The notes beneath the pieces were generated by a model. It was not told where the DNA came from. It saw nothing but the letters and a program-made list of their open reading frames with translations, and searched no databases. A stretch of DNA of 64,000 nucleotides, from the NCBI GenBank assembly GCA_016208305.1, contig JACQYI010000078.1, positions 124,001 through 188,000 on the forward strand. Reading direction: 5' to 3'. Every line of letters starts with the position of its first letter. Position 1 is the first letter of the stretch. Origin of the DNA: Oscillatoriophycideae cyanobacterium NC_groundwater_1537_Pr4_S-0.65um_50_18. GTDB lineage: Bacteria; Cyanobacteriota; Cyanobacteriia; Elainellales; Elainellaceae. Both the position numbers and the translations under genes were made by a program. Positions 8,168-16,408 of this stretch are shown here, piece after piece.

Positions 8168-9223
8168 TTAAGGATACTCATGAGACACAAAGGGCAGAGC
8201 CACCAGTTCCCCTTCAGTTTCGCCCACTTGCACTTTTAAGTCAGGACTCACAGCTTTCGTGCGGATGTAGGCTAAACCCTGATAGCCCTGCTCAGTTTCG
8301 GTAATGCTGGTCAAGGTTCCGACCTTCTCCTCACCTACCCTGACAACACTTTCAGGAGCCGCTGCCTGGCTTAAGCGAATGCCCCAGAGCTGCTGTTTCA
8401 CGCCTTTGTAAGTATGCAACCGGGCGATCGTTTCCTGCCCGATGTAGCAGCCCTTACTGAGGGAGATCGTTTGCCACAGCCCTGCCTCTAAAGGATTAAC
8501 ATCTTCCGTTAGCTCTTGCCCTGGCGCAGGACGGCCTTGCGTAATCCGAAGCTGCTCCCATAGGCGATCGCCCAATGGCACGGCTCCTGCTGCTACCAGA
8601 ATGTTCCAGAGGTCGGCTGCCCGATCGCTCTCTACCATCAGGGTGTAGCCTGGCGTAGCTAATCCGCTGCCAACTGCAATGCGTACAGGAATGCCCTCTA
8701 CCTCAACCGCTTGATGGCTGCCAGAAGGTTGACCCTCGATCGCACCTCCCCCGATCTGCTTTACCCAAGCATGGCTTTCTGCACCTAAAAGGCTAAAGGT
8801 CGCCGTACTGTTGGTAATCTCTTTTAGCTCTACTTTGTCAGCAAAAAAGATATACCGATCCATCCACTGCATGAGCTTTTGGCCGTAGCCTGGAGAAACC
8901 AACAGCCAGACGGATGACTCTAAAATATAGGCGGTTGCCAAATCGATCGTCCGAGCGGTAGAGGTCACAAAGACCGTCTCACAACCCTGACCCGGCTTTA
9001 GAGCTTGGAAGTCGTTGGTCGTTTGATTATGTAAAAAGCGCAGGCGATCGGCTCCCGATACCTCAATCCGCCCCCAGTGGGAGCGATCGCAGACCGCCAT
9101 TCCCTTCTGACTAGCCAAAAGCGCTGCCTCATCATTGCCAAAGCTCAGCGGCGCATCTCCTCCGGCTGTTGAAGTGAACGTAGCGCCTGCTGCTGCCTGA
9201 AGATCTCGTAATGCTTGAGTCAT
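8168..9223 (-). CDS. ygfZ: Folate-binding YgfZ/GcvT-like protein
   Basis: This 351-residue member of the GcvT/YgfZ family has the YgfZ-specific motif KGCYIGQE near residue 257, including the essential Cys. The N-terminal region (DRSHWGRIEVSGADRLRFLH) matches the tetrahydrofolate-binding fold shared with aminomethyltransferases. YgfZ supports assembly or repair of iron-sulfur enzymes in a folate-dependent way. Length is normal. The gene is transcribed away from a possible small divergent gene at 9240. It converges on the HepT gene with a 42-base gap. Confidence 0.9.
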   Translation of the reverse strand: MTQALRDLQAAAGATFTSTAGGDAPLSFGNDEAALLASQKGMAVCDRSHWGRIEVSGADRLRFLHNQTTNDFQALKPGQGCETVFVTSTARTIDLATAYILESSVWLLVSPGYGQKLMQWMDRYIFFADKVELKEITNSTATFSLLGAESHAWVKQIGGGAIEGQPSGSHQAVEVEGIPVRIAVGSGLATPGYTLMVESDRAADLWNILVAAGAVPLGDRLWEQLRITQGRPAPGQELTEDVNPLEAGLWQTISLSKGCYIGQETIARLHTYKGVKQQLWGIRLSQAAAPESVVRVGEEKVGTLTSITETEQGYQGLAYIRTKAVSPDLKVQVGETEGELVALPFVSHEYP

Positions 9224-9239
9224 GTTGCCTACGCCGTAA

Positions 9240-9383
9240 ATGATGGGAGAGATCGATAGCCTTAGCCACAGGGGCTGGACGGTGACATTGCACGCCTACA
9301 GCTCTGTGCAAAGCCTAATGACCGGAGAAGAATGGCTACGGCTGATGAAAAAATGCCGCCGCGATTCCTCCTTTGGATCTTAG
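9240..9383 (+). CDS. Possible small divergent protein, 47 residues
   Basis: A frame from tandem ATGs at 9240/9243 encodes 47 residues, including HRGWTVTLHAYSSVQSL and TGEEWLRLMKKCRRDSSFG. Composition is protein-like, with an amphipathic C-terminal half and no rare-codon clusters. It is divergent from ygfZ, with only 16 bases between start codons. I do not recognise a family. It may be a short gene or the remains of a longer one. Confidence 0.35.
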   Translation: MMGEIDSLSHRGWTVTLHAYSSVQSLMTGEEWLRLMKKCRRDSSFGS

Positions 9384-9434
9384 CGGTTCGGGTTGCCAAT
9401 AGATTGCTTTGCGCCTTTGAAAATCAACTTTTTA

Positions 9435-9469
9435 GGGTTTTGGACTGCGCTACGCGCAGTCCAAAACCC
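9435..9469. repeat. Perfect 16-bp palindrome with loop TAC
   Basis: GGGTTTTGGACTGCGC at 9435-9450 and its reverse complement at 9454-9469 surround the loop TAC. It has the same plan as the palindromes at 2310 and 35794: A/T-rich outer arm, GC-rich inner arm ending GCGC, three-base loop. Confidence 0.85.
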
Positions 9470-9540
9470 GTTTGCGATCTACGGAGGATGGCTGTTAAAC
9501 GCCTTTAGGAACGAGAACGAAATAAAACCGATATACCTGT

Positions 9541-9608
9541 AGGGGTTTAGCATTCGGCAGATGTGCCTTTGGTCGTAGCAAAGAGGGTTGCCCGAATGCT
9601 AAACCCTT
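9541..9608. repeat. Long inverted repeat of the GTTTAGCATTCGG type
   Basis: AGGGGTTTAGCATTCGGCA at 9541-9559 pairs, with one bulge, with 9590-9608 around a 30-base spacer. I recall closely similar palindromes as dispersed repeats in other cyanobacterial genomes, but could not check this. It lies just downstream of the ABC transporter operon and may also act as its terminator. Confidence 0.7.
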
Positions 9609-9644
9609 ACGCTTGAGTTTCCAGTGTTATTTAATCCACGATCC

Positions 9645-10484
9645 TTAGTCGTCTTGAGAGAAATGGCGATCGAGAAAGTTCAGGGCATGATTACGCAGCT
9701 CATAGTAGGCTGGCAACTCACGGATTTCTTGAATATTGCGCGGGTGGTCAAACGGTACGTCCAATATTTCGCCAATGCTGGCAGCAGGGCCGTTGGTCAT
9801 TAGCACAATCCGATCGGCCATGTACAACGCCTCATCTACGTCATGGGTCACCATCATGACGGCCTGACGCTGGTTCTCCCAGATATCCAGCACCTGCCGT
9901 TGCAGCTTGCCCCGCGTCAGCGCGTCCAATGCCCCAAACGGCTCATCCATGAGCAGCATAATGGGTCGAATGGCGATCGCTCTAGCAATGCCCACCCGCT
10001 GCTTCATGCCGCCAGACAGCTCATCAGGGTATTTGTTGGCTGCAGCCGTCAGGTTGACCATTGCCAAATGTTCGTTGACCAACTGCTTCTTCTCGGCAGG
10101 TGGCAAATGCCCTAGGACTTCATCGACAGCCAGCCGGATATTCTCCCGCACCGTTAGCCAGGGCAGCAGGGAATATTGCTGAAACACCATCATGCGATCG
10201 GCACCGGGCTTACGGATTTCTTTGCCTTGCAGCCGCACTGACCCAGAAGAGGCTTTTTCTAGACCTGCCACAATCTTGAGCAAGGTCGATTTGCCGCAGC
10301 CAGAATGACCAATGACGGCAACAAATTCATTTTCTCGAATCGTTAAATTAATCCCATCTAGGACAGTGGCTTGGCCGCCATCGCCTGTCTTATAGGTTTT
10401 TGTCAAATTTTCGATCGCCAAGAATTCTTGAGTTGTGGAAGCAAAGCGATCGTCTGTAGCGTAATTTAAATTGGGTTTTACCAT
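9645..10484 (-). CDS. ABC transporter ATPase, nitrate/sulfonate/bicarbonate type
   Basis: This 279-residue ATPase of the NrtD/SsuB/TauB group has Walker A GHSGCGKST, a Q-loop in MMVFQQYSLLPWLTV, the signature LSGGMKQR, Walker B LLMDEPFGALD and the switch His in VTHDVDEA. It energises the permease encoded two genes upstream. The frame extends to 10505. The ATG at 10484 is chosen because GAGGA stands nine bases upstream. It is the last gene of the three-gene minus-strand operon, 74 bases after the binding protein. The regulatory solute-binding domain fused to NrtC is absent. Substrate is not determined by this subunit. Confidence 0.9.
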   Translation of the reverse strand: MVKPNLNYATDDRFASTTQEFLAIENLTKTYKTGDGGQATVLDGINLTIRENEFVAVIGHSGCGKSTLLKIVAGLEKASSGSVRLQGKEIRKPGADRMMVFQQYSLLPWLTVRENIRLAVDEVLGHLPPAEKKQLVNEHLAMVNLTAAANKYPDELSGGMKQRVGIARAIAIRPIMLLMDEPFGALDALTRGKLQRQVLDIWENQRQAVMMVTHDVDEALYMADRIVLMTNGPAASIGEILDVPFDHPRNIQEIRELPAYYELRNHALNFLDRHFSQDD

Positions 10485-10558
10485 AATGGATTCCTCCGAT
10501 AGCATATGTCTTTTGTCGGGTGCGGTACTGGATACCCAACCCCATCAGGTCATGTCAA

Positions 10559-12025
10559 CTAGGTCATGTAAATAGGTGTTGCTGCGTTGGCACGAATCTC
10601 GAAGCTGTTGAGGTAACGTACCGGATCACTCGGATCAAAGGCTTTGCGATCGATAAACATCTCCGCAGGTTCTACTTTATGGTCTTCAGCTGGACAGGAG
10701 ATGCCCATTTCGGTAGCAATCTCACGGTATAAATCTGTTCTCCAGGCTTTCCGAGCTTTTTCCTCAGCATCTTTAGGAAATTCTGCAATTTGTCCCCAGC
10801 GTGCCGCTTGGGTCATTAACCAAATGGCCTGAGACTGCCACAAAAAGGTGGAATGATCGCCAGAAATTGCAGCAAGCTCAGGGGGCAAATCGTAGAACAT
10901 CGTGGTTTCATCAGATTGAACGATCCGCTTTTTGCCGTCAAATCCGCCGTAGTTGTAGTTGCCAACTATGCCGGGTGCCGTAAACTGGCTAACGCACTCA
11001 GGCAGCTTGCTGACATCTTCGGGGTTAATCACGGTCGGAGCCACACATTTGCGTGGTTTTGCGCCAGTAAACGATCGCGCTGTAATCAGTTTGGCGACCT
11101 CATCCCGGTTTTCCGGCTGGCTGCAATATTGGCAGGCTTCGATCATCGCTTTAATCAGCGATCGATAGGTTTTGGGATTCTGGTTAATAAACGACTCCTG
11201 CACAGCGAGGACGCGATCGGGATGGCCGCGCCAGATTTCTCGCCCCTGCGCGAAGGTAAAGCCTACTCCTTCATTGCCCTGAATCGCGCGGGTGTTCCAG
11301 GGTTCGGCTACCATGTAGCCCTGCATATTGCCGATGCGCATGTTGACCACCATTTGCGGTGGCGGCACGATGATGAGGCGAAACTCCTTCAGCGGATTGA
11401 TGCCGACTGCCGCAGAGAGGTAACGCACGAAATACTCATAGATTGCAGAGCTGAGCACCACAGCCCAGACGCGCCGCTCCGGCGGCAGACCCTCAAAGTA
11501 GCGGCGGAAATCGCGCCCAAACGTATCAAGGTCGCCATTGTACTCTCGCAAAGGACGCAGGCCAGCCTCCCACATATCTTTGCTCATGGTCATGGCATTG
11601 CCGTGACGGTGAATGGTCATGCCGGCACAAAGAGCAGCATGACGAGCGCCCTCTGCCCCAATGCGGGCGTTGGTCACAGCTCCCGACACGACAGGAGACG
11701 CATCCAGCCGTCCAAAAACCACGCCATCCCGCGATGTTGCCCAACTGGCCTCACGGCTGAGGGTGACGTTTAGCCCATATTTGCGGAATAAGCCTTTTTC
11801 GTAGGCGATCGCGAAGGGCGCACAATCGTTAACGGGCACAAAACCAATGGCTAAATTGGGTTTTTCCAAGCTTTGGGGATCAACCACAGGTTCGATCTCG
11901 GCTTGGGCAATGATAGCGCTAGAGTTAGCGGCTGTTCCGGATGACAGACTGCAAGCTGCCAGAGCACTGGTTGCGGCAAATCCGCCTAAGCCATAGAGCA
12001 GCGATCGTCGGCTCAGGTGACGCAT
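10559..12025 (-). CDS. NrtA/CmpA-like solute-binding lipoprotein of ABC transporter
   Basis: A 488-residue periplasmic binding lipoprotein. The N-terminus has a twin-arginine-like SRRSLLYG and a lipobox LAAC with the acylated Cys at residue 25. The mature part belongs to the NrtA/CmpA/CynA group: GFVPVNDCAPFAIAYEKGLF, then the PPPQMVVNMRIGNMQGY segment and VAEPWN. Known members bind nitrate, nitrite, bicarbonate or cyanate, and residues seen here do not decide among them. It is longer than NrtA (~440). It sits between permease and ATPase genes, with 59 and 74 bases between them. Expression is probably under the c-di-AMP riboswitch at 13110-13253. Confidence 0.9.
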   Translation of the reverse strand: MRHLSRRSLLYGLGGFAATSALAACSLSSGTAANSSAIIAQAEIEPVVDPQSLEKPNLAIGFVPVNDCAPFAIAYEKGLFRKYGLNVTLSREASWATSRDGVVFGRLDASPVVSGAVTNARIGAEGARHAALCAGMTIHRHGNAMTMSKDMWEAGLRPLREYNGDLDTFGRDFRRYFEGLPPERRVWAVVLSSAIYEYFVRYLSAAVGINPLKEFRLIIVPPPQMVVNMRIGNMQGYMVAEPWNTRAIQGNEGVGFTFAQGREIWRGHPDRVLAVQESFINQNPKTYRSLIKAMIEACQYCSQPENRDEVAKLITARSFTGAKPRKCVAPTVINPEDVSKLPECVSQFTAPGIVGNYNYGGFDGKKRIVQSDETTMFYDLPPELAAISGDHSTFLWQSQAIWLMTQAARWGQIAEFPKDAEEKARKAWRTDLYREIATEMGISCPAEDHKVEPAEMFIDRKAFDPSDPVRYLNSFEIRANAATPIYMT

Positions 12026-12084
12026 AAAAACCTCGATTGAAGAGTTTAAGATTAATGACGGCTACAAATTCGGTGAGAGAATAA

Positions 12085-12936
12085 TCAGGCAGAAGTGGGC
12101 GATCGATGCGTCACCAAGACTTGCAGCCGACCCAAGAGATAATCTAAGACCAAACCCGTGATGCCAATCACCAAAATCGCTAGGAAGACAGAATTGAGGT
12201 TGAGGCGGCTCCACTCATCCCAGACAAAGAAGCCAATTCCGATCCCGCCTGTCAGCATCTCTACAGCCACAATCACCAGCCAAGCAATGCCCAGACTGAT
12301 GCGTAGCCCTGTAAAAATATAGGGCAGGCTGGCTGGCAGAATAATCTTGGTAATCTTCCGCCAGCGCGACATTTCCAGCACGCGCGCGACGTCAAGATAA
12401 TCTTTTGAGACGCTAGAAACCCCCAGTGCCGTATTGATAATGGTCGGCCAGAGAGAGGTAATAAAGATCACGAAAATAGCGGAAGGGTTCGCCAGGTTGA
12501 AAATGGCAAGCGCGATCGGCAACCAGGCAACCGGAGAAACAGGGCGAAAAATCTGAATCAGCGGGTTGATCGCTAACATGGCTTTGCGCGACATGCCAAT
12601 CAAAAAACCCACCGGAATTGCCACGATAGAACCCAGTAAAAATCCTAAAAACACGCGCCGCAGACTGGCCAACAGCAGCCAGCCAATGCCCAAATCTCCG
12701 GGGCCGCGCCGATAAAAGGGGTGGGTAACGTAATCCAGGTTTGCCAGCAGCGCTTCGAGAGGGGTTGGCAGCAACTCAGACATAAAGGTGGCAACCGCCC
12801 ACCACAGCGCAATCACGCCACAAATTCCCAGCAGCGGCAGCAAAACAACGTCTTGAATCAGCGTCGGGCGGATAGACTTTCGCCATGCAGCCTGAGCCAC
12901 TACAGCGATCGCCAAAATATTAAATTGCAGCAGCAT
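12085..12936 (-). CDS. ABC transporter permease, NrtB-like
   Basis: This 283-residue inner-membrane permease of the BPD-transp-1 family has about six to seven hydrophobic segments. The EAA-loop region lies at DVARVLEMSRWRKITKIILPASLPYIFTG, where it meets the ATPase. The frame continues upstream to 13017, but the ATG at 12936 has a near-perfect Shine-Dalgarno AGGAGG seven bases before it, so the shorter form is annotated. It is the first gene of the operon permease, binding protein, ATPase. Its long leader (about 175 bases from riboswitch end to start) points to control in the mRNA. Confidence 0.9.
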   Translation of the reverse strand: MLLQFNILAIAVVAQAAWRKSIRPTLIQDVVLLPLLGICGVIALWWAVATFMSELLPTPLEALLANLDYVTHPFYRRGPGDLGIGWLLLASLRRVFLGFLLGSIVAIPVGFLIGMSRKAMLAINPLIQIFRPVSPVAWLPIALAIFNLANPSAIFVIFITSLWPTIINTALGVSSVSKDYLDVARVLEMSRWRKITKIILPASLPYIFTGLRISLGIAWLVIVAVEMLTGGIGIGFFVWDEWSRLNLNSVFLAILVIGITGLVLDYLLGRLQVLVTHRSPTSA

Positions 12937-13109
12937 CAGTTCCTCCTGATAGTACGAGGCAGGCACATCTTGCGCTTGCCGGACGATGATCCAACGCTCT
13001 GCAAGAACCTTGAGCACCTAAAAATAGGGCAACTCAATGATGCTTAGAAGCGTTCCTTGACCAGACCAGAGGACACTGAAGGCGATCGAGCAATGAAAAA
13101 TGCTGACTC

Positions 13110-13253
13110 TTCAGTCTCCCCTCAATGCCGACGGAGTTAGCTGACGGGCTAGGGCTGAGAGGTGCCCCTCTAAGGAAAGACAGAAATGCGACTTTCCGAA
13201 AGATACGCCCCAAGATTTGGTTCCTCCGCTCTTTGTTTCGTCATCAGGGCTGA
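13110..13253 (-). promoter_or_regulatory. ydaO/yuaA cyclic-di-AMP riboswitch
   Basis: Read on the minus strand, the leader of the transporter operon contains GGAGGAACC, then TTGGGGCGTATC, a variable hairpin region, CCCGTCAGCTAACTCCG, and finally GGCATTGAGGGGAGACT. These blocks match, in order and spacing, the conserved cores of the ydaO aptamer as I recall it from solved structures (GGAGGAACC, TTGGGG, CCGACAGCTAACTCCG, GGCAATAAAGGAAGGA). Most ydaO switches turn genes off when c-di-AMP binds. Just downstream GACTGAAGAGTC followed by CATTTTT could be part of the expression platform. The regulated gene is the NrtB-like permease at 12936. Confidence 0.85.
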
Positions 13254-13721
13254 CCAAACAATAGATTAGGCTGACTTATGGGTTGCCTACAGGCTATCAC
13301 TCCCCTGAGAAAATCGTCAATCCTTACCGACACAAACCTCCTTTTGGTATAAATACAGCCGCTCCGAGCCGGTATAGGTAGAGCCGTAATTGTTGGGCTT
13401 AGGACACACATGCTTACAAATGCCCCCGGTCTAACTGACGTGGATAGAACCCCCTCAAAATCAGCCGAGAAATTTGAGAGCCGCATCAGGAATACAGCGT
13501 GCTGACGGGGTAGTTATCATTCCGGCTCGCAGAATCTTTGAGCCAGGTTACTTGAGTTAGGGTCGCATCACCGCTAAGTTAACAAAATTTGAAGTTAACA
13601 AAATCTGAAGTTAACAAAATCTAAAGCTGATAAGCTACGGGTTTTCACACTTTAGTTGAAAAATATGGAGTCGAGTTTTTAGAGCTGGCATAGCTGCAAG
13701 ACCAGCCTTAAAAACCAGCCT
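13254..13721. other. Intergenic region between divergent transcripts, with a triple repeat
   Basis: No convincing gene; an 80-codon minus-strand frame overlaps the riboswitch and is rejected. The transporter promoter should lie here on the minus strand. TATTTATACC near 13345-13355 is a possible -10 area. At 13576-13624 a 16-base unit (AAGTTAACAAAATCTG) is tandemly repeated three times, upstream of the SIMPL gene. Confidence 0.5.
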
Positions 13722-14522
13722 ATGGCGCAGTGGTCATGGGCTTATTCTCATTTCGCACAAAACACAAAACCTATGCAAGATTCATCTTCTCGCGATCGCT
13801 TCCCACAACTCTTCGCTGGGTTAGCGGCTTTATCAGTGGCGTTAGTCATTAGTTCTTTTATCGGTGCCAATGTCATTCGCAACTTCAAACAATCCAATGA
13901 TGCGCTGATTGTCACCGGATCGGCCAAACGCCCCATTCGTTCAGACTATGTGGTTTGGCGTGCCTCTGTCTCTAGCCAACAGACTACGGCTCAAGCCGCC
14001 TATCAAGATCTGAAGCGGCAAACCGAGCGATTGCAACGCTACCTCAAAGATCAACAGGTGCCGGATGATGCAATTACGTTAAACGCGATCGAAACCTATG
14101 CGATACCTGAGGTTTCTGCTAACGGGCGAGAAACCGGTCAAACGATCGCCTATCGCCTTAGCCAGCGGTTAGAAGTTCGCTCTAGTGAGGTCGATCAGAT
14201 CACCCAGCTTTCTCAAAGAGCCACAGATTTGATCAACGAGGGCATCTCTTTGGTATCTGAACCGCCGCAATATTTGTATACCCAACTGAGTAAAGTCCGA
14301 GTTGAGATGGTGGCTGAAGCGACGAAGGATGCAAAGGCCAGAGCAGAGGCGATCGCTCAAAGCACTGGCAATCAGGTGGGTGCCGTGCGCAGTGCAGAGA
14401 CAGGCGTGTTTCAGATTACCTCCCGCAACTCAACTGATGTCAGTGATTCGGGTATTTACGATACCTCATCGATCGATAAGGATATTACCGCAGTGGTATC
14501 GGTGCAGTTTGGTATGAAGTAG
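13722..14522 (+). CDS. Membrane-anchored SIMPL-domain (DUF541) protein
   Basis: A 266-residue protein with one N-terminal membrane segment (about residues 33-53, AGLAALSVALVISSFIGANV). A SIMPL/DUF541 domain follows from VTGSAKRPIRSDYVVWRASV to the C-terminus. Family members are exported, oligomeric proteins. The animal relative binds a signalling kinase, and bacterial roles are poorly known. Start is uncertain: ATG 13722 or ATG 13773, the latter giving a shorter cytoplasmic tail, and neither has a good Shine-Dalgarno. Monocistronic, followed by a hairpin at 14565-14616. Confidence 0.82.
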   Translation: MAQWSWAYSHFAQNTKPMQDSSSRDRFPQLFAGLAALSVALVISSFIGANVIRNFKQSNDALIVTGSAKRPIRSDYVVWRASVSSQQTTAQAAYQDLKRQTERLQRYLKDQQVPDDAITLNAIETYAIPEVSANGRETGQTIAYRLSQRLEVRSSEVDQITQLSQRATDLINEGISLVSEPPQYLYTQLSKVRVEMVAEATKDAKARAEAIAQSTGNQVGAVRSAETGVFQITSRNSTDVSDSGIYDTSSIDKDITAVVSVQFGMK

Positions 14523-14564
14523 CCTGAGGCGATCGCTATTAGCGATCGCACACAAAATAAAACC

Positions 14565-14616
14565 GAATGTTTTTTGGGAGTGCTGGGCGGAATTCGGCAC
14601 TCCCAAAAAACTATTC
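14565..14616. repeat. Hairpin repeat after SIMPL gene
   Basis: GAATGTTTTTTGGGAGTGC pairs with GGCACTCCCAAAAAACTATTC around a short GC-rich loop, with a one-base bulge. It is of the same family as 2310-2364, sharing the GTTTTTTGG/CCAAAAAACTATT outer arm. It could serve as a transcription terminator. Confidence 0.75.
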
Positions 14617-14723
14617 CAGATTAATTTGCGATCCTTAAAACTCGAAGGGTTAATAAACAGATGCTATTTTTTGCAGGCACCTCCAAGATGCTATACAATT
14701 TGGTGCCTTGCTAATGCGTTTGT

Positions 14724-14760
14724 ACTCTGGCATTTGCACTCTGGCATTTGCACTCTGGCA
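14724..14760. repeat. Short tandem repeat, 14-base unit
   Basis: ACTCTGGCATTTGC occurs twice in full and then as a 9-base partial copy, ending just before the Shine-Dalgarno of the helicase gene. Copy number change here would alter the 5' leader of that gene but not its protein if translation starts at 14774. Confidence 0.8.
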
Positions 14761-14773
14761 GGAGAACCCTCTG

Positions 14774-16342
14774 ATGTATTTGGAACCGCAGCCCCCGATC
14801 CCTACGCTCCGCCCCTACCAGGCCAGGTTAGTCAAAGATCTCTACACCAAGCTTGGGGAAGGCTATCGGCGCGTTGCTGTGATCGCAGGTACCGGAGCCG
14901 GAAAAACTGTGATTGGCGGCAAAATCTGTGCCGATGCCGCTTCGCGAGGCTGTCGGCTGCTCTTTCTCGTACATCTCGATGTGCTGGTGGGGCAGACCTA
15001 CGAAAAAATGCATGCCTTCGGCTTACCTTGCGGCTTTATCAAAGCCGGATGGAAAGAAGATCCGAATGCTCCGATTCAGATTGCCAGCATTCAAACTATG
15101 GCGCAGCGATCGTGGTGGAAAAACTGGAAGGCGCAGGTGATTCTATACGACGAAGGGCACACCACGGTATTTAGCCAAGTGGGGCAAACCGTCATGTACG
15201 AAACCCACCCCAAATCCGTGCATCTAGCGCTGACTGCCACCCCCTATCGCTTGGGCAGAGCGCAGCTTGGCGATCATATGCAGACCTTAGTGTCCTCTCC
15301 GGTGCCGTCAGAATTGCAGCGCATGGGCTATTTGGCAACCATGCAGTACTATGGTGTACCTCGTGACTCGCAAATTAATTTGTCAGATGTGCGAACTGTA
15401 GCGGGAGATTTTGATGAACGTGACTTGAAAAATGCCTGCGATCGCCCAGAGTTAATTGAGCGAATTGTTGAAGAATATCAGCGGCTGACTCCAGGGAAAC
15501 GGGCGATCGCATTTTGTGTCGATATTGAACATGCGCGTCACGTTGCCGAAGCCTTTCGAGCAGCCGATATTGCAGCCGATGTGGTTGATGGCAACACGCC
15601 CATCAAAGAACGGCAGCGGCTCTATCGCGATCTCGGATCAGGTAAACTGCGGGTGCTAACCTCCTGCAACGTTATCAGCATCGGCTTTGATGAACCGAGT
15701 GTTGAGGTGGGTCTGATGCTGCGTCCTACCCAGTCTAGAGCGCTACACCAGCAGCAAATTGGCAGAGTAATGCGCATCTCTCCGGCTACGGGCAAGACCC
15801 ACGGCACCATTCTCGATCAGGCGGGAAATTTGCAGCGCTTGGGTTTCCCAGAAGACATCAAAGCCTACCATCTGCCCACGCGCAAAGATCCGGGAGAGCA
15901 ATCGGCTTCACCCATGAAGCAATGCCCCTGCTGCAATCGTCTGGTGTGGGGCTTTGTGCTGCAATGTCCGGGCTGTGGCTACCAGTGGGAGGTTGAAGTG
16001 CAAGTCCATACGGCTGAACTGGTAGAAGTCTTGAGCAAGCATCAACAAATGCTGCCCATGATTGAGTTTTTTCGGCAGCAGCGTCAAAAAGCCTTCCGCG
16101 AGTCTGCCGCACCCAACTGGGCAAAGCGGATGTTTTACGAAAAGTTCGATCGCATGCCAGAAGCCGCCTGGGGCAGGGGGGCTATATTTGGTGACGAGCC
16201 GACTTTAGCCGACAAGCGGAGTTACCGGGATTACTTAGGGGCGATCGCCCAACGCCAGGGCAAAGACTTGTCTTGGGTGATCGAAGAGTTTCAGCAAGAG
16301 TTTGGTGCTGACGACTGGCAAGAAATCTTTTACGGGCGCTGA
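14774..16342 (+). CDS. Superfamily 2 DEAD/DEAH-type helicase with zinc ribbon
   Basis: A 522-residue SF2 helicase of the type III restriction/UvrB-like (ResIII) kind. Walker A GTGAGKT lies at residues 39-45 and DEGH is the Walker B box. LTATPYRLGR is motif III, and the second RecA domain contains FDEPSVEVGLML and QQIGRVMR (motif VI). After the helicase core a four-Cys zinc ribbon (CPCC...CPGC) is followed by a helical tail rich in Trp and Glu. The ATG at 14774 is preferred over 14708 because GGAGAA lies upstream and the earlier part is tandem-repeat translation. No nuclease or methylase gene is nearby, so a repair or RNA/DNA unwinding role is more likely than restriction. Confidence 0.85.
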   Translation: MYLEPQPPIPTLRPYQARLVKDLYTKLGEGYRRVAVIAGTGAGKTVIGGKICADAASRGCRLLFLVHLDVLVGQTYEKMHAFGLPCGFIKAGWKEDPNAPIQIASIQTMAQRSWWKNWKAQVILYDEGHTTVFSQVGQTVMYETHPKSVHLALTATPYRLGRAQLGDHMQTLVSSPVPSELQRMGYLATMQYYGVPRDSQINLSDVRTVAGDFDERDLKNACDRPELIERIVEEYQRLTPGKRAIAFCVDIEHARHVAEAFRAADIAADVVDGNTPIKERQRLYRDLGSGKLRVLTSCNVISIGFDEPSVEVGLMLRPTQSRALHQQQIGRVMRISPATGKTHGTILDQAGNLQRLGFPEDIKAYHLPTRKDPGEQSASPMKQCPCCNRLVWGFVLQCPGCGYQWEVEVQVHTAELVEVLSKHQQMLPMIEFFRQQRQKAFRESAAPNWAKRMFYEKFDRMPEAAWGRGAIFGDEPTLADKRSYRDYLGAIAQRQGKDLSWVIEEFQQEFGADDWQEIFYGR

Positions 16343-16408
16343 GGCTGAAGATTGCGGTCACAAGCTGCGTTTCACAGGCGTACTTTTACAGAAGCTCATG
16401 ACGGCCTA

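Noticed and set aside
13244-13486. 80-codon minus-strand frame upstream of the transporter
   Set aside because: Its 3' end lies in the riboswitch and its composition is not protein-like.
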